Assembly: GCA_030603495.1 (NCBI GenBank)
Contig: JAUVXR010000013.1
Span: 7,835 to 71,834 of the forward strand
DNA from: a bacterium
GTDB taxonomy: Bacteria; Armatimonadota; Zipacnadia; Zipacnadales; Zipacnadaceae
Direction: 5' to 3'
DNA: 64,000 nucleotides
Position 1 is the stretch's first letter; every line of letters begins with the position of its first letter. Below are positions 48,349-56,376 of this stretch, piece after piece. Under the pieces are notes generated by a model, which did no database searches, was not told the DNA's origin, and saw only the letters and a program-made list of their open reading frames with translations. Both the position numbers and the translations under genes were made by a program.

Positions 48349-50664
48349 CTATCCCGCTCCTCTGGATGCGCGTAGTCTTATCAACAGTGCTTCAGCCGGG
48401 TAGGCGAGGGGCTGCGTGACCGTCTGACTGTACTGCCCCGTCGGCGCGAAGACGGTCATTTCAACCTGTTGCGGCAAGTCGGACAGCTCCAGCCTTGTTT
48501 CGGGCACATCACAGTAAAACAGCCAATCAGGTCCGTCGCGCACCAGCTCCCACACGCCGCCCTCTAGATAAATGGTCAGCACCGTGCTGCCCGCCACCTG
48601 CACTTTCAGCGGTTCGGCCACCGCCTGCCCCCCAGTCACGACCGGGGCAATGCCGTCTTCGAGCAGAGCGTGCATATTCTGGCCGCCCTTGGCAAAATGG
48701 GGCCGGCTGCGCTGCCCAGTATTGCGAGTCCGGCTCACGTGCTTAAGCATCCAGGTGCGCGCCGAAGTCGCTGGCCTGCTGTCGAGGCTGCACCACACCA
48801 GCGTCCCCGCCAGTTTCCCACCGCTAACCGCCAGTATCCGACTTTGGCCCGTGATAGTCTTCGCCGGATCGCCCGTGCCCTCCTGCCCGCTCACGAAGGC
48901 GAAGTGCTGAGAAGAGGATGGGGTCGGCGGCAAATCGGTCAGGCGGTCAAGGACTTGGCCCCTTGCGCCCGCGGGGAGATGGTCGTGGAGCTCGGCTTGC
49001 ATTCGTTGGGCGTTGCGCCGCAGGTAGAGAAAATCAGCCGGCCCGGGCGGACAGCCGGGGAACCAGTTGGCCAGGTGCGCGCGGCTGCCCAGATCGTAGA
49101 CTTCGTCCACCAGCGTACCAGCGGGGTTGCCGAAGATGTCAACCTCGCTGAAGACCACCTGGACTGTGACATCATGCTGCACTTCCTGGGCGCGGAAAAC
49201 CTGGCCTGCTAGTGCGGCCAGCCCCCAGCGAGTCGGGTCGGCTGAGACGTCGAAGTAAGACAGCTTGTCTGAGTCTGGCTGGCAGTCGTAGGTAAAGAGC
49301 AGCATCGCGTCTATATCCTGCTCGGCACCATACTCTGCGGTCTGCATAATACCCTCCGCCCGCCAGGGGTTGGGCCAGCAGACGTTCCATTCCCGAATCA
49401 CCAGCGGCTTGCCCACCACTCGCGGCCCACACAAGCGCCGCACCGCGGTGTCCGCCCCCACGGCCATCAGGGGATTGCCGGCTTCAAAGTAGGCGAGCAC
49501 ATCACTGGGCCGCTCGGCCTTGAAAAAGGGGTGCGCAAAGTAGTAGTTTGCCGCGACGAAATCCAGTTCCGCAGCGATCGAGAACAGGTCTGCGGGATGC
49601 GTGAAGTCAGCTACTGCGCTTATCGGCGCCCGCACGCCCATTTCCCCCAGCGCCTGGCGCATGCGGCGGAAGTAGTCGCGGTGCACTTCGACCACGAACC
49701 GGCGAGCATCGCTCATGCGGGCCGCGTTCGCCGGCGCGGATAGCGCCATACCGGGCAGAACCACCGTGCCCGCGTCCAGGCTCTCGAAATGCGCCAGTGG
49801 CTGATTACAGCCGCTGCGCCGCCAGGCCTGAGCAAGGTGTTCGGTAGTCCGATAGCGCGCGCGTAGCCACGCGTTCCAGCGCTCAATAAGCTCCCGCCGG
49901 TAGGGCGGGATTATCCGCCGCCAGTGCTGCTCGGTGGCAAACAGGCCGTTCTCATCGCACAGCTCAATTATCGCGACTGCCGGGTCCTGCGCGTAAGTCA
50001 GGCCCGTATACGGGTTCACGTGCTCCGCCAGCAGCTCCCGTGCGTAATCAATCTGAAGGTCAATAAGCCGGTTGGCGAAGACCGCGTACGGCTTGGCACC
50101 GCGCCCCAACACGCTACCGTTGGGCACGCCTTCGTCTTCCCAGAAGGTCCGGTAATCCAGCAGGTCCAGATAGACGTAGATGCCTCGCTTCTTGAGCGCA
50201 GCGATCCAGTAGTCAACGGCGTCGAGCTTGTCGGGGTCCAGTCGTGGTTTCTGACCGGCCCGGTCCGGCGGCAGCAGTCCGCCCACGTCGTCGAGGTGAT
50301 GCAGGCGCACCAGGTTGAAGCCGGCGCGGGCAAACAGCTCAGCGACCGCATCAATGGTCTCGTGCGGCTGGAAGACAGCGTGCTTGGCGACGTTGATACC
50401 CCAGAATCGGACGCGCTGTCCGTCCGCGAAGCAGAACTGCCCGGATTTATTCACGGTCAGAAAGCCATGTTGCCCCGCGGGCCCAGAAAGCTGACTGCTG
50501 AAGTCAGCCAGACAGGAATCAGCGAAACGGTAGTCGTTGACGTCGAGGCGGGGCAGTTCATCGAGGTTGACCACTGGTGAATCAGTGTGCCCCGTGGCCA
50601 GCGCGAGTAAGCCAATCAGTACAACGGCAACCGCAGTGTTAGCTTGGCACAACCAGCGCTTCAC
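48349..50664 (-). CDS. secreted glycoside hydrolase, GH5/clan GH-A-like
   Basis: A 771-aa protein with a signal peptide (residues 1-25). A short N-terminal beta region (GQRVRFWGINVAKHAVF) leads into a TIM barrel of clan GH-A: FNLVRLHHLDD (115-126), YVYLDLLDY, the probable acid/base Glu238 in ELCDENG, NYYFAHPFF near 377, and the nucleophile Glu425 in VIREWNVCWPNPW. The C-terminal 250 residues are beta-rich accessory domains. The exact substrate (a beta-linked glycan) cannot be predicted. The start is a GTG overlapping the stop of the deacetylase gene by 4 bp, so the two form a pair likely acting on extracellular polysaccharide. Confidence 0.8.
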   Translation of the reverse strand: MKRWLCQANTAVAVVLIGLLALATGHTDSPVVNLDELPRLDVNDYRFADSCLADFSSQLSGPAGQHGFLTVNKSGQFCFADGQRVRFWGINVAKHAVFQPHETIDAVAELFARAGFNLVRLHHLDDVGGLLPPDRAGQKPRLDPDKLDAVDYWIAALKKRGIYVYLDLLDYRTFWEDEGVPNGSVLGRGAKPYAVFANRLIDLQIDYARELLAEHVNPYTGLTYAQDPAVAIIELCDENGLFATEQHWRRIIPPYRRELIERWNAWLRARYRTTEHLAQAWRRSGCNQPLAHFESLDAGTVVLPGMALSAPANAARMSDARRFVVEVHRDYFRRMRQALGEMGVRAPISAVADFTHPADLFSIAAELDFVAANYYFAHPFFKAERPSDVLAYFEAGNPLMAVGADTAVRRLCGPRVVGKPLVIREWNVCWPNPWRAEGIMQTAEYGAEQDIDAMLLFTYDCQPDSDKLSYFDVSADPTRWGLAALAGQVFRAQEVQHDVTVQVVFSEVDIFGNPAGTLVDEVYDLGSRAHLANWFPGCPPGPADFLYLRRNAQRMQAELHDHLPAGARGQVLDRLTDLPPTPSSSQHFAFVSGQEGTGDPAKTITGQSRILAVSGGKLAGTLVWCSLDSRPATSARTWMLKHVSRTRNTGQRSRPHFAKGGQNMHALLEDGIAPVVTGGQAVAEPLKVQVAGSTVLTIYLEGGVWELVRDGPDWLFYCDVPETRLELSDLPQQVEMTVFAPTGQYSQTVTQPLAYPAEALLIRLRASRGAG

Positions 50665-52571
50665 CAGCTCAGGCCCTCCTCGGTGGCGGCAACGAGGTCA
50701 GAGCGCAGGCCGGACAGCGCGACCATCTTTAGACCCCGTTTTCTTAACTCGTCGGGCAGACCAGGCAATACATCAACGGTTTCATCGTCCCCGTTATGCA
50801 GCAGGACGATTCCCCCGGGCTGGATGTTGCTGAGCAGTCCTGCTCTGATCTGGAACGGCTGGGCACCCGGATAGTCGCAGATGTTGGCTGTCCAGAAAAC
50901 GGTGGTGTACCCCCACAAGCCGGTGGCCTGCCGCACGGCCTCATCGTAATGGCCACCCGGCGGCCGGAACAAAGTAACGCTGACTCCGCTAGCCTGGCGG
51001 ATAGCTGCACGGCTGCGCACCAGCTCTCGCTCGATCTCCAGTGGGGAGAGCTGCCGCATATCGCGGTGGGTGTAGGAGTGCGAGCCTAGCTGGTGACCTC
51101 GGCGGACGATCTCACGGGTCAGCTCGGGATACAGGTCAACCTGCTTACCGACCAGGAAGAAGGTAGCCTTCGCCCCGGCTTGGTCGAGGTGGGCGAGTAT
51201 CCACGGTGTGATCTTGGGGTGCGGGCCGTCATCGAAGGTGAGTGCCACGGCGTCTTTCTCCCCCACCAACTGGTGCATTTCGCCGGGCGAGCTTCTGGTG
51301 GGGATGTTGAGATGCTGGTAGGCGACCAAGAGATGATCGCGCAGTCTGGGCAGCGCCGGTGACTGGGTGAACGCCGCCTCGTAACTCGCGATGGCCTGCA
51401 GGTAATCCCTCTGAGCTTGCCAGATGCAGCCGCGCAGATGTTCCCATAGGCCAGGACCGGGCTGCAGGAACAGGTACGGCCGTAGCTGCTCCACGGTCAC
51501 CTCTCTAGCCCGTTGTTCCTGGGGTGCTAGCGTGCGATTGCCGTTTTGCACTACCACGCCCACCCAGACGCTGCGTACAACCCGGCCCTGGTGGTCATAG
51601 CCGTCCACTCGCAATCTCTGCCAGCCCTCGGGGCAGTTCGCCGTCGTCACGAACAGGTCAAACGGAGCCTGGTTACTCATACTTACAAACCTGTCCCCCA
51701 GCAGCACCGATATGTGGCTAACATCGAGCGCGCTCCCAATCTGCACGCGGACACGCAGGCGGCCCGAGACCGGTGAGCCGTGCCGGGGGCGGACTATCTG
51801 GAAATCCGGCTCCTGGTGAAGAAGTTCCTCCCCGCTCACTGGTAGCCTGGGTGCAACAGGTGGTGGTGCGGGCTGGGCCAGTGGGTGGGCTCGGGCATAG
51901 TAAGCCCCTTGACCGAACAGGCAGTCTTCGACCATCAAGCCGTACAGCGCCAGGCCACTGGGCGGCTCCTGCATGGTCTGGGCAGCGGGCCCGGTCTGTT
52001 CTCTGGCCAGCAGGCTCGCGGCCCGGACGTAGCGCGCCAGGAGATGGTCGGCATCCTCCTGCAAAGCCTGGGCCGCTGAGCTGAGCGCGCTGTCGTATAG
52101 ACCCTGGCGACATTGCAGGTAGGCCACGGCGGCGCTGACTTCGACTCGCTCCTGGCGGCCAAGGTCGGTCAGCAGTAGTTCTTGGTAGGTCTTGAGAGCA
52201 GCCTGGTCGTCGCCGAGTTGACAGTATGCCGCGGCCAGACCAAGGCGTCCCAGCGAGGAGTTAGGGCCGAGGGCGGCCACCGCCTGGAAATCGGTTACGG
52301 CCTGGCTACCTTCCCCGAACAACAGATGCACCAGACCGATGCCGGCGCGTGCCTCCCCGCAGCGGCTGTCCTGCCGGTAGGCGGCTTCAAACTCCTGCCC
52401 AGCACGCTCCAGCTCGCCCCACTGCAGCAGCCTGCAGCCCGCCTCCAGCCTCTGCCCGACGGAAGCGTCCCCGGGTAGGCCCACTGCCAAGACCATCGGC
52501 AATACCAGCCAGCCCAGAACCTCCGCCAATGGGTTATGCTGCCATGGTGCTCGCATCTTCATTGTGCCCAC
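50661..52571 (-). CDS. TPR protein with C-terminal polysaccharide deacetylase (NodB) domain
   Basis: A 636-aa secreted or membrane-anchored protein. After a signal-like segment (residues 18-35), residues 40-205 are TPR-like helix pairs (for example LGRLGLAAAYCQLGDDQAAL), 245-350 a beta-rich domain, 380-425 a further helical repeat, and 440-600 a NodB domain with all motifs: FDDGP (Asp447/448), GSHSYTH (His498, His502), RPPGGHYDE (536-544), DYPG and LLHNGD (591-595). NodB enzymes remove acetyl groups from GlcNAc polymers. The TPR region suggests binding to a partner. It is upstream of, and coupled to, the glycosidase; birA lies further upstream. Confidence 0.85.
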   Translation of the reverse strand: MGTMKMRAPWQHNPLAEVLGWLVLPMVLAVGLPGDASVGQRLEAGCRLLQWGELERAGQEFEAAYRQDSRCGEARAGIGLVHLLFGEGSQAVTDFQAVAALGPNSSLGRLGLAAAYCQLGDDQAALKTYQELLLTDLGRQERVEVSAAVAYLQCRQGLYDSALSSAAQALQEDADHLLARYVRAASLLAREQTGPAAQTMQEPPSGLALYGLMVEDCLFGQGAYYARAHPLAQPAPPPVAPRLPVSGEELLHQEPDFQIVRPRHGSPVSGRLRVRVQIGSALDVSHISVLLGDRFVSMSNQAPFDLFVTTANCPEGWQRLRVDGYDHQGRVVRSVWVGVVVQNGNRTLAPQEQRAREVTVEQLRPYLFLQPGPGLWEHLRGCIWQAQRDYLQAIASYEAAFTQSPALPRLRDHLLVAYQHLNIPTRSSPGEMHQLVGEKDAVALTFDDGPHPKITPWILAHLDQAGAKATFFLVGKQVDLYPELTREIVRRGHQLGSHSYTHRDMRQLSPLEIERELVRSRAAIRQASGVSVTLFRPPGGHYDEAVRQATGLWGYTTVFWTANICDYPGAQPFQIRAGLLSNIQPGGIVLLHNGDDETVDVLPGLPDELRKRGLKMVALSGLRSDLVAATEEGLSW

Positions 52572-52598
52572 GTAGCGGGCCGATGCTATGGCGAGCTG

Positions 52599-53387
52599 TT
52601 ATTCACACTCAGCAAGTAGCTGGACCTCGCCCGCCGCAATCTCGCGCTGCCCCTCGGCAGTGCAAATGGCCAGTGCGCCGCGATCGGTAATCGCCTCCGC
52701 CGTCCCGTAAACCTGCTCTGTACCGACGGTTATGCACACCGCCCGGCCTAGCAAGCCGTCAAACTTGCGATAGCGGTGTACGACACCGTCGCTGTCACCA
52801 GCCTGAAACTGTTGGTAGATACCATCCATCTTCTCAAGGACACCCACGAGGACCTCTTCGCGTCGTAGCGGTGCACTGGTCTCAGCTTCCAGGGTAGTGA
52901 GGGGGCGGTCTACGTCTGCCTGCAGGGCCTGGGGCTGGCCATTGACGTTCAACCCCAAGCCGACTACTACCGCCTCGCCCCGGCCTTCCAGCAGGATGCC
53001 CCCGACCTTGCGCCCGCCAATCAGCAGATCGTTGGGCCACTTGGTGGCAACAGGAAGATCGTAGCGGGAGCTGAGCACCTCTGCCACCGCTGCCGCCGTA
53101 CCCAGAGACAATATCGGAAGCCCACGCGGCTCAACGGTGGGGCGCAGTACCGTCGAGAAGAGCAGGCTGTGGCCGGGCTGGTCGTGCCAGCGGCGGCCCC
53201 GCCGCCCCCGTCCGGCGCTCTGGGTCTCGGCGATGATCACCGTGCCCTCCGGCTCTCCGGTAGCGGCGAGACGCAGAGCTTCGTCCATTGTGGAAATCAA
53301 CTGGGGATAGTATAGCAGCGTCGCGCCGACGAGCTGCGTTCGAAGCTGCCCTGTACACCACGCCACATCCAGTGCCCTACTCGCCAT
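52599..53387 (-). CDS. birA: biotin-protein ligase without HTH domain
   Basis: About 262 residues, i.e. only the catalytic and C-terminal domains of BirA. Key stretches: STMDEALRLAATGEP, ETQSAGRGRRGRRW (ATP/biotin-binding GRGRRGR), SLGTAAAVAEVL, TKWPNDLLIGGRKVGGILLE and GLGLNVNG, then the SH3-like C-terminal part. The N-terminal DNA-binding domain seen in E. coli is missing, so this version activates and transfers biotin but should not act as repressor. The ATG at 53387 overlaps the anti-sigma gene end by 11 bp; upstream parts of the open frame are shadow sequence. It would biotinylate the AccB-like protein at 45925. Confidence 0.93.
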   Translation of the reverse strand: MASRALDVAWCTGQLRTQLVGATLLYYPQLISTMDEALRLAATGEPEGTVIIAETQSAGRGRRGRRWHDQPGHSLLFSTVLRPTVEPRGLPILSLGTAAAVAEVLSSRYDLPVATKWPNDLLIGGRKVGGILLEGRGEAVVVGLGLNVNGQPQALQADVDRPLTTLEAETSAPLRREEVLVGVLEKMDGIYQQFQAGDSDGVVHRYRKFDGLLGRAVCITVGTEQVYGTAEAITDRGALAICTAEGQREIAAGEVQLLAECE

Positions 53388-54747
53388 CAGCGTCCACGGC
53401 GTCCCGGGAGATGTAGTAGGTTTCGTCCTCGACCTGAAGCTGGCAGTCGGCGATATCGGCCAAAATGCGCAGCGCAGCTTCGGCTGGTACCCCGGTGCTG
53501 AAGTCGGCCGATATCGGCTCCTGGCCGATGCCCTCGCCGGCAATGACTTCTACCTTCGCCTCCTGAGCAACCGCCTGGAGCGCCTCGTCGAGTGGTGTGT
53601 CCCGGAATACCTGTGTGGTCAGGTGCTTTGGCGGAGGCTGGAAGTCGGGAATGGTCACCTGGGCGGAGGCAGCCACGCCGGGCAACTCGGAGAGCAGGTC
53701 CACTTGTAGCTCCTGCGCACCGCTCGCCGTGGCGATGATGCCGAAAACCAGGTGCTTGCTTTCCTGTGCCTTAAGCGGCCCGTGGTAGATGATCGGCTTG
53801 CCTTCCGTCAGGCGCAGGCTACCCTTGGGCTGCACCTGCACAACGGCCTCTTTGACATCGGCCTCGGGCTGAATCGTTATCTGGACATCGAGCGGGCGCC
53901 CGACAGTGCGCTGCTCCAGTGGTGGTGGCGTGACGATCATCTTGGCTCCGGCTTTGGCTTCCGCGACGACCGCGCCGGTGCTGGTCGCCCCATAGAGAGG
54001 CCCGAGCGTACGCCGTTCGCCGAGCGGCTCAAGTGGTGGGGCCAAGTCCGGGCCGGCGTCAGCAGCTTGTCCGCCTGCGGGCATCTCCTCTGCTGCGCCG
54101 TTCGCGCCTTCCGGCACCATGCTCTTGCTCACAGCGTCTGTTGTTAGTTCGCGCTCAGCGACCGGTGGTGGCGGGGGCTGGATGGCAAGGGGCTGCTCTT
54201 CGAGTCTTGCTGGCCTATGCGGTTGGGGCTGCCTGACTCCTACTGCGGCGGGCGTGGGGGCACTGGGCGGCACTGGCTCGCGGGTGACCCTGTCTTCAGG
54301 CGCTTGTGCCAATTCAGGCGAGGCGAACTCCTCGGACTTTGCCAGTTGTGCGGTCTGGTCGAGGGCCTCGCTGCTAGGCGCTGGCATGCTTGGCGTCGGT
54401 CCGACGCTCTTGGCGACCGGCAGCACTCCCTGATATGAAAGGACCGCCCAGAAGCCCACCAGCAGCGTGGCAGCTACCGCTACCGTGCTGATACGCTGCC
54501 AGGAAATCCGCGATCTGCCGACGACTGTCTGCGCTGCCACCGCCTGATTGATCCGGGCCAGTAAGTTCTCCGGCGGGCTGGCTGCGGGCAACGAATGCAA
54601 GGCGGCGACGGTCCGGCGCAGCGCCTCTAGTTCCGCCGTGCAGTCCGAGCACGCGTCCAGGTGAGCAGCTACCTGTTCGCCCTGCTGCGGCGTCAGGCTG
54701 CCCTCCAGATAATCAGTAAACTGTCCCTGGCACTGCGTGCAACGCAT
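53377..54747 (-). CDS. zf-HC2 anti-sigma factor with periplasmic STN domain
   Basis: A 456-aa protein. The N-terminus is a zinc anti-sigma module (HLDACSDC with His29, Cys33, Cys36), followed by one membrane span (residues 88-108, VAVAATLLVGFWAVLS). The outside part is proline/alanine-rich up to residue 250, then a beta domain, and finally a secretin/TonB short N-terminal (STN)-like domain (375-450: DTPLDEALQAVAQEAKVEVIAGEGI ... AEAALRILADIADCQLQVEDE TYYIS). The sigma factor at 54813 lies directly upstream and is its presumed partner. The STN domain could connect sigma control to secretion or uptake through an outer membrane pore. birA overlaps its end. Confidence 0.8.
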   Translation of the reverse strand: MRCTQCQGQFTDYLEGSLTPQQGEQVAAHLDACSDCTAELEALRRTVAALHSLPAASPPENLLARINQAVAAQTVVGRSRISWQRISTVAVAATLLVGFWAVLSYQGVLPVAKSVGPTPSMPAPSSEALDQTAQLAKSEEFASPELAQAPEDRVTREPVPPSAPTPAAVGVRQPQPHRPARLEEQPLAIQPPPPPVAERELTTDAVSKSMVPEGANGAAEEMPAGGQAADAGPDLAPPLEPLGERRTLGPLYGATSTGAVVAEAKAGAKMIVTPPPLEQRTVGRPLDVQITIQPEADVKEAVVQVQPKGSLRLTEGKPIIYHGPLKAQESKHLVFGIIATASGAQELQVDLLSELPGVAASAQVTIPDFQPPPKHLTTQVFRDTPLDEALQAVAQEAKVEVIAGEGIGQEPISADFSTGVPAEAALRILADIADCQLQVEDETYYISRDAVDADGE

Positions 54748-54812
54748 CGCTTCTCACCGAACCGTATTCACTGCTCTCTGCCCCGCTGGGGACATGCAAG
54801 AATATGACTTTC

Positions 54813-55409
54813 CTAAGGTTCAAAAAGTTCCAGGTGCGGCTTGAGTTCTTCCTTGAGCGCGTTGCGAGCCCGGCTTAGCCGGGACTTCACCGTGCCCAGC
54901 GGCATATTCAACGCGTCGGCTACCTCCTGATAAGAGAAGCCGTTGAGGTCGTATAGCACCAGCACAATGCGGTGTTCTGGCGCTAGCCGTTGGAGGGCTT
55001 GATGCACCAAGGCCTGGCGCTCGTGGCGAGTAGCCTCCCGGGCCGGGTCGGCTGCCTGGTCGGGAATGCTGCGCTCCTGGGGCCCTTCGTCGTCGTCGGT
55101 AACTAGGGTCAAGCTGGTGGGCTGCCTTGCGGACTCGCGCAATTCGTCCAGGCAGACGTTGGCGACTATTCGGTATAGCCACGTGGAAAACGACGAATCG
55201 CCGCGGAAACTGCCCAGCGAGCAGAAGGCGCGCACGAATGCTGCCTGGGTCGCATCGGCAGCGCTGTCGGCGTCGCCCAGCATGCGAAACGCGGTGTTGT
55301 AGGCACGCGTGTAGTGCTCCCTGACCAGCAGGTCGAAGCCGCTACTATCGCCCGCCCGGCACTGACGGATTATCTCTGCCTCATTAGCCGACAATTGCTC
55401 TTGCCTCAA
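54813..55409 (-). CDS. ECF RNA polymerase sigma factor
   Basis: A 198-aa ECF (group 4) sigma factor. Region 2: FDLLVREHYTRAYNTAFRMLGDADSAADATQAAFVRAFCSL, with FSTWLYRIVANVCLDELR (2.4); region 4: LQRLAPEHRIVLVLYDLNGFSYQEVADALNMPLGTVKSRLSRARNALKE with a typical helix-turn-helix. It initiates transcription at special promoters, probably including its own. The anti-sigma gene follows 65 bp downstream, the usual arrangement. A PASTA protein gene lies upstream, on the same strand. Confidence 0.94.
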   Translation of the reverse strand: MRQEQLSANEAEIIRQCRAGDSSGFDLLVREHYTRAYNTAFRMLGDADSAADATQAAFVRAFCSLGSFRGDSSFSTWLYRIVANVCLDELRESARQPTSLTLVTDDDEGPQERSIPDQAADPAREATRHERQALVHQALQRLAPEHRIVLVLYDLNGFSYQEVADALNMPLGTVKSRLSRARNALKEELKPHLELFEP

Positions 55410-55439
55410 ATCCTGGTGCAGCGACGGGCTGTCCGGCGG

Positions 55440-56225
55440 CTACAATCGCTTTCGCTCGGCCAGCCTGTCGTCAACATAGACGTGCAGCCGGTCGCCGGTC
55501 GCGGCGGTGAAGTCAATCAGGATCTCGTCACCTGGGCGGTGGATGCGGTCGTACAGATCCCTGGCACCGTAGCGGTGATTGAGCGTTATTCGTACTCGCT
55601 GGACGGTCGGGCCGGCGGGGACCACGATGCGTACGCGGCGCAGCAGCAGGCTGTGCCCGTCCCGGTCGCGAAGCTGCCCGAAGTCGGCCCCGCCGCTCAG
55701 CACCAGGTCTATCGCTTCACCCCGGGCCAGCTTCTCGCCGCCGGCCGGGCTCTGGCTGAGCACGTGGTCTAGGGGTTGGTCACTGTGCCGGCGAGTGACC
55801 CTTCCCAGCTCGAATCCTGCAGTCGCCAGCAGCAGTTTCGCATCATCTACGGTCAGTTCGACGACCTTCGGTACGCTGATCTTACGCGGTCCGCCGCTGA
55901 TGATCAACTCAACGCGGCGTCCTGTCCGCACCTGCATCAGGGGAGGAGGTTCGCTACCGATTACGTGCCCGTGAGGGACTTGCTCGTGGTGATTGTGAGC
56001 CGCAACGTGGCCCGCCAGTCCTGCCTCGGCAAGCATCACCAGGGCTCTTCCCTCCGGTTCGCCGATTACGTTGGGCACCGCCACTGGTTCACTACTGGAC
56101 CCGAGCCCGACAAACGAAACCCCCACGAAAGCCAGACTCCCCGCTGCCAGGACCACCAGAACGCTGGCACCGCCCCGCAGCCATGCCCATAGTACCGGAT
56201 TACGCACTGACAGCTTTCGCAGCAT
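55440..56225 (-). CDS. membrane-anchored PASTA domain protein
   Basis: A 261-aa protein with a short cytoplasmic start, one membrane span (residues 18-38) and two PASTA domains outside (about 48-113: VPNVIGEPEGRALVMLAEAGLAGH; and 116-182: VPKVVELTVDDAKLLLATAGFELG). PASTA domains bind peptidoglycan fragments or mediate interaction, usually at the end of PknB kinases or PBPs; here no kinase or penicillin-binding domain is fused. The C-terminal 75 residues form a beta domain of unknown type. It lies 30 bp upstream of the ECF sigma gene and might pass an envelope signal to that system, which is inference. Confidence 0.88.
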   Translation of the reverse strand: MLRKLSVRNPVLWAWLRGGASVLVVLAAGSLAFVGVSFVGLGSSSEPVAVPNVIGEPEGRALVMLAEAGLAGHVAAHNHHEQVPHGHVIGSEPPPLMQVRTGRRVELIISGGPRKISVPKVVELTVDDAKLLLATAGFELGRVTRRHSDQPLDHVLSQSPAGGEKLARGEAIDLVLSGGADFGQLRDRDGHSLLLRRVRIVVPAGPTVQRVRITLNHRYGARDLYDRIHRPGDEILIDFTAATGDRLHVYVDDRLAERKRL

Positions 56226-56324
56226 CGTCTATTCTCTCAGCCTCCCAGAGGACAGCTTCGGGGCCTACCTCGTAGCCCGATTTGCCCTCGGGTGGTACAT
56301 ATCAGGTCTGCGCTGCCTTCGCGA

Positions 56325-56362
56325 AGGCCACCACCGTCACACTACTGGGTGTGTGGTGGCCT
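56325..56362 (-). terminator. hairpin behind aroKB
   Basis: AGGCCACCAC (56325-56334) pairs with GTGGTGGCCT (56353-56362), with inner CACAC/GTGTG; it starts 15 nt after the aroKB stop on the minus strand. No T-run follows, so true termination is uncertain. Confidence 0.55.
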
Positions 56363-56376
56363 GGGCTGGTGAAGAT

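Noticed and set aside
52599-53387. BirA as a transcription repressor of biotin genes
   Set aside because: The N-terminal helix-turn-helix domain is lacking; upstream codons of the open frame are the shadow of the anti-sigma gene.
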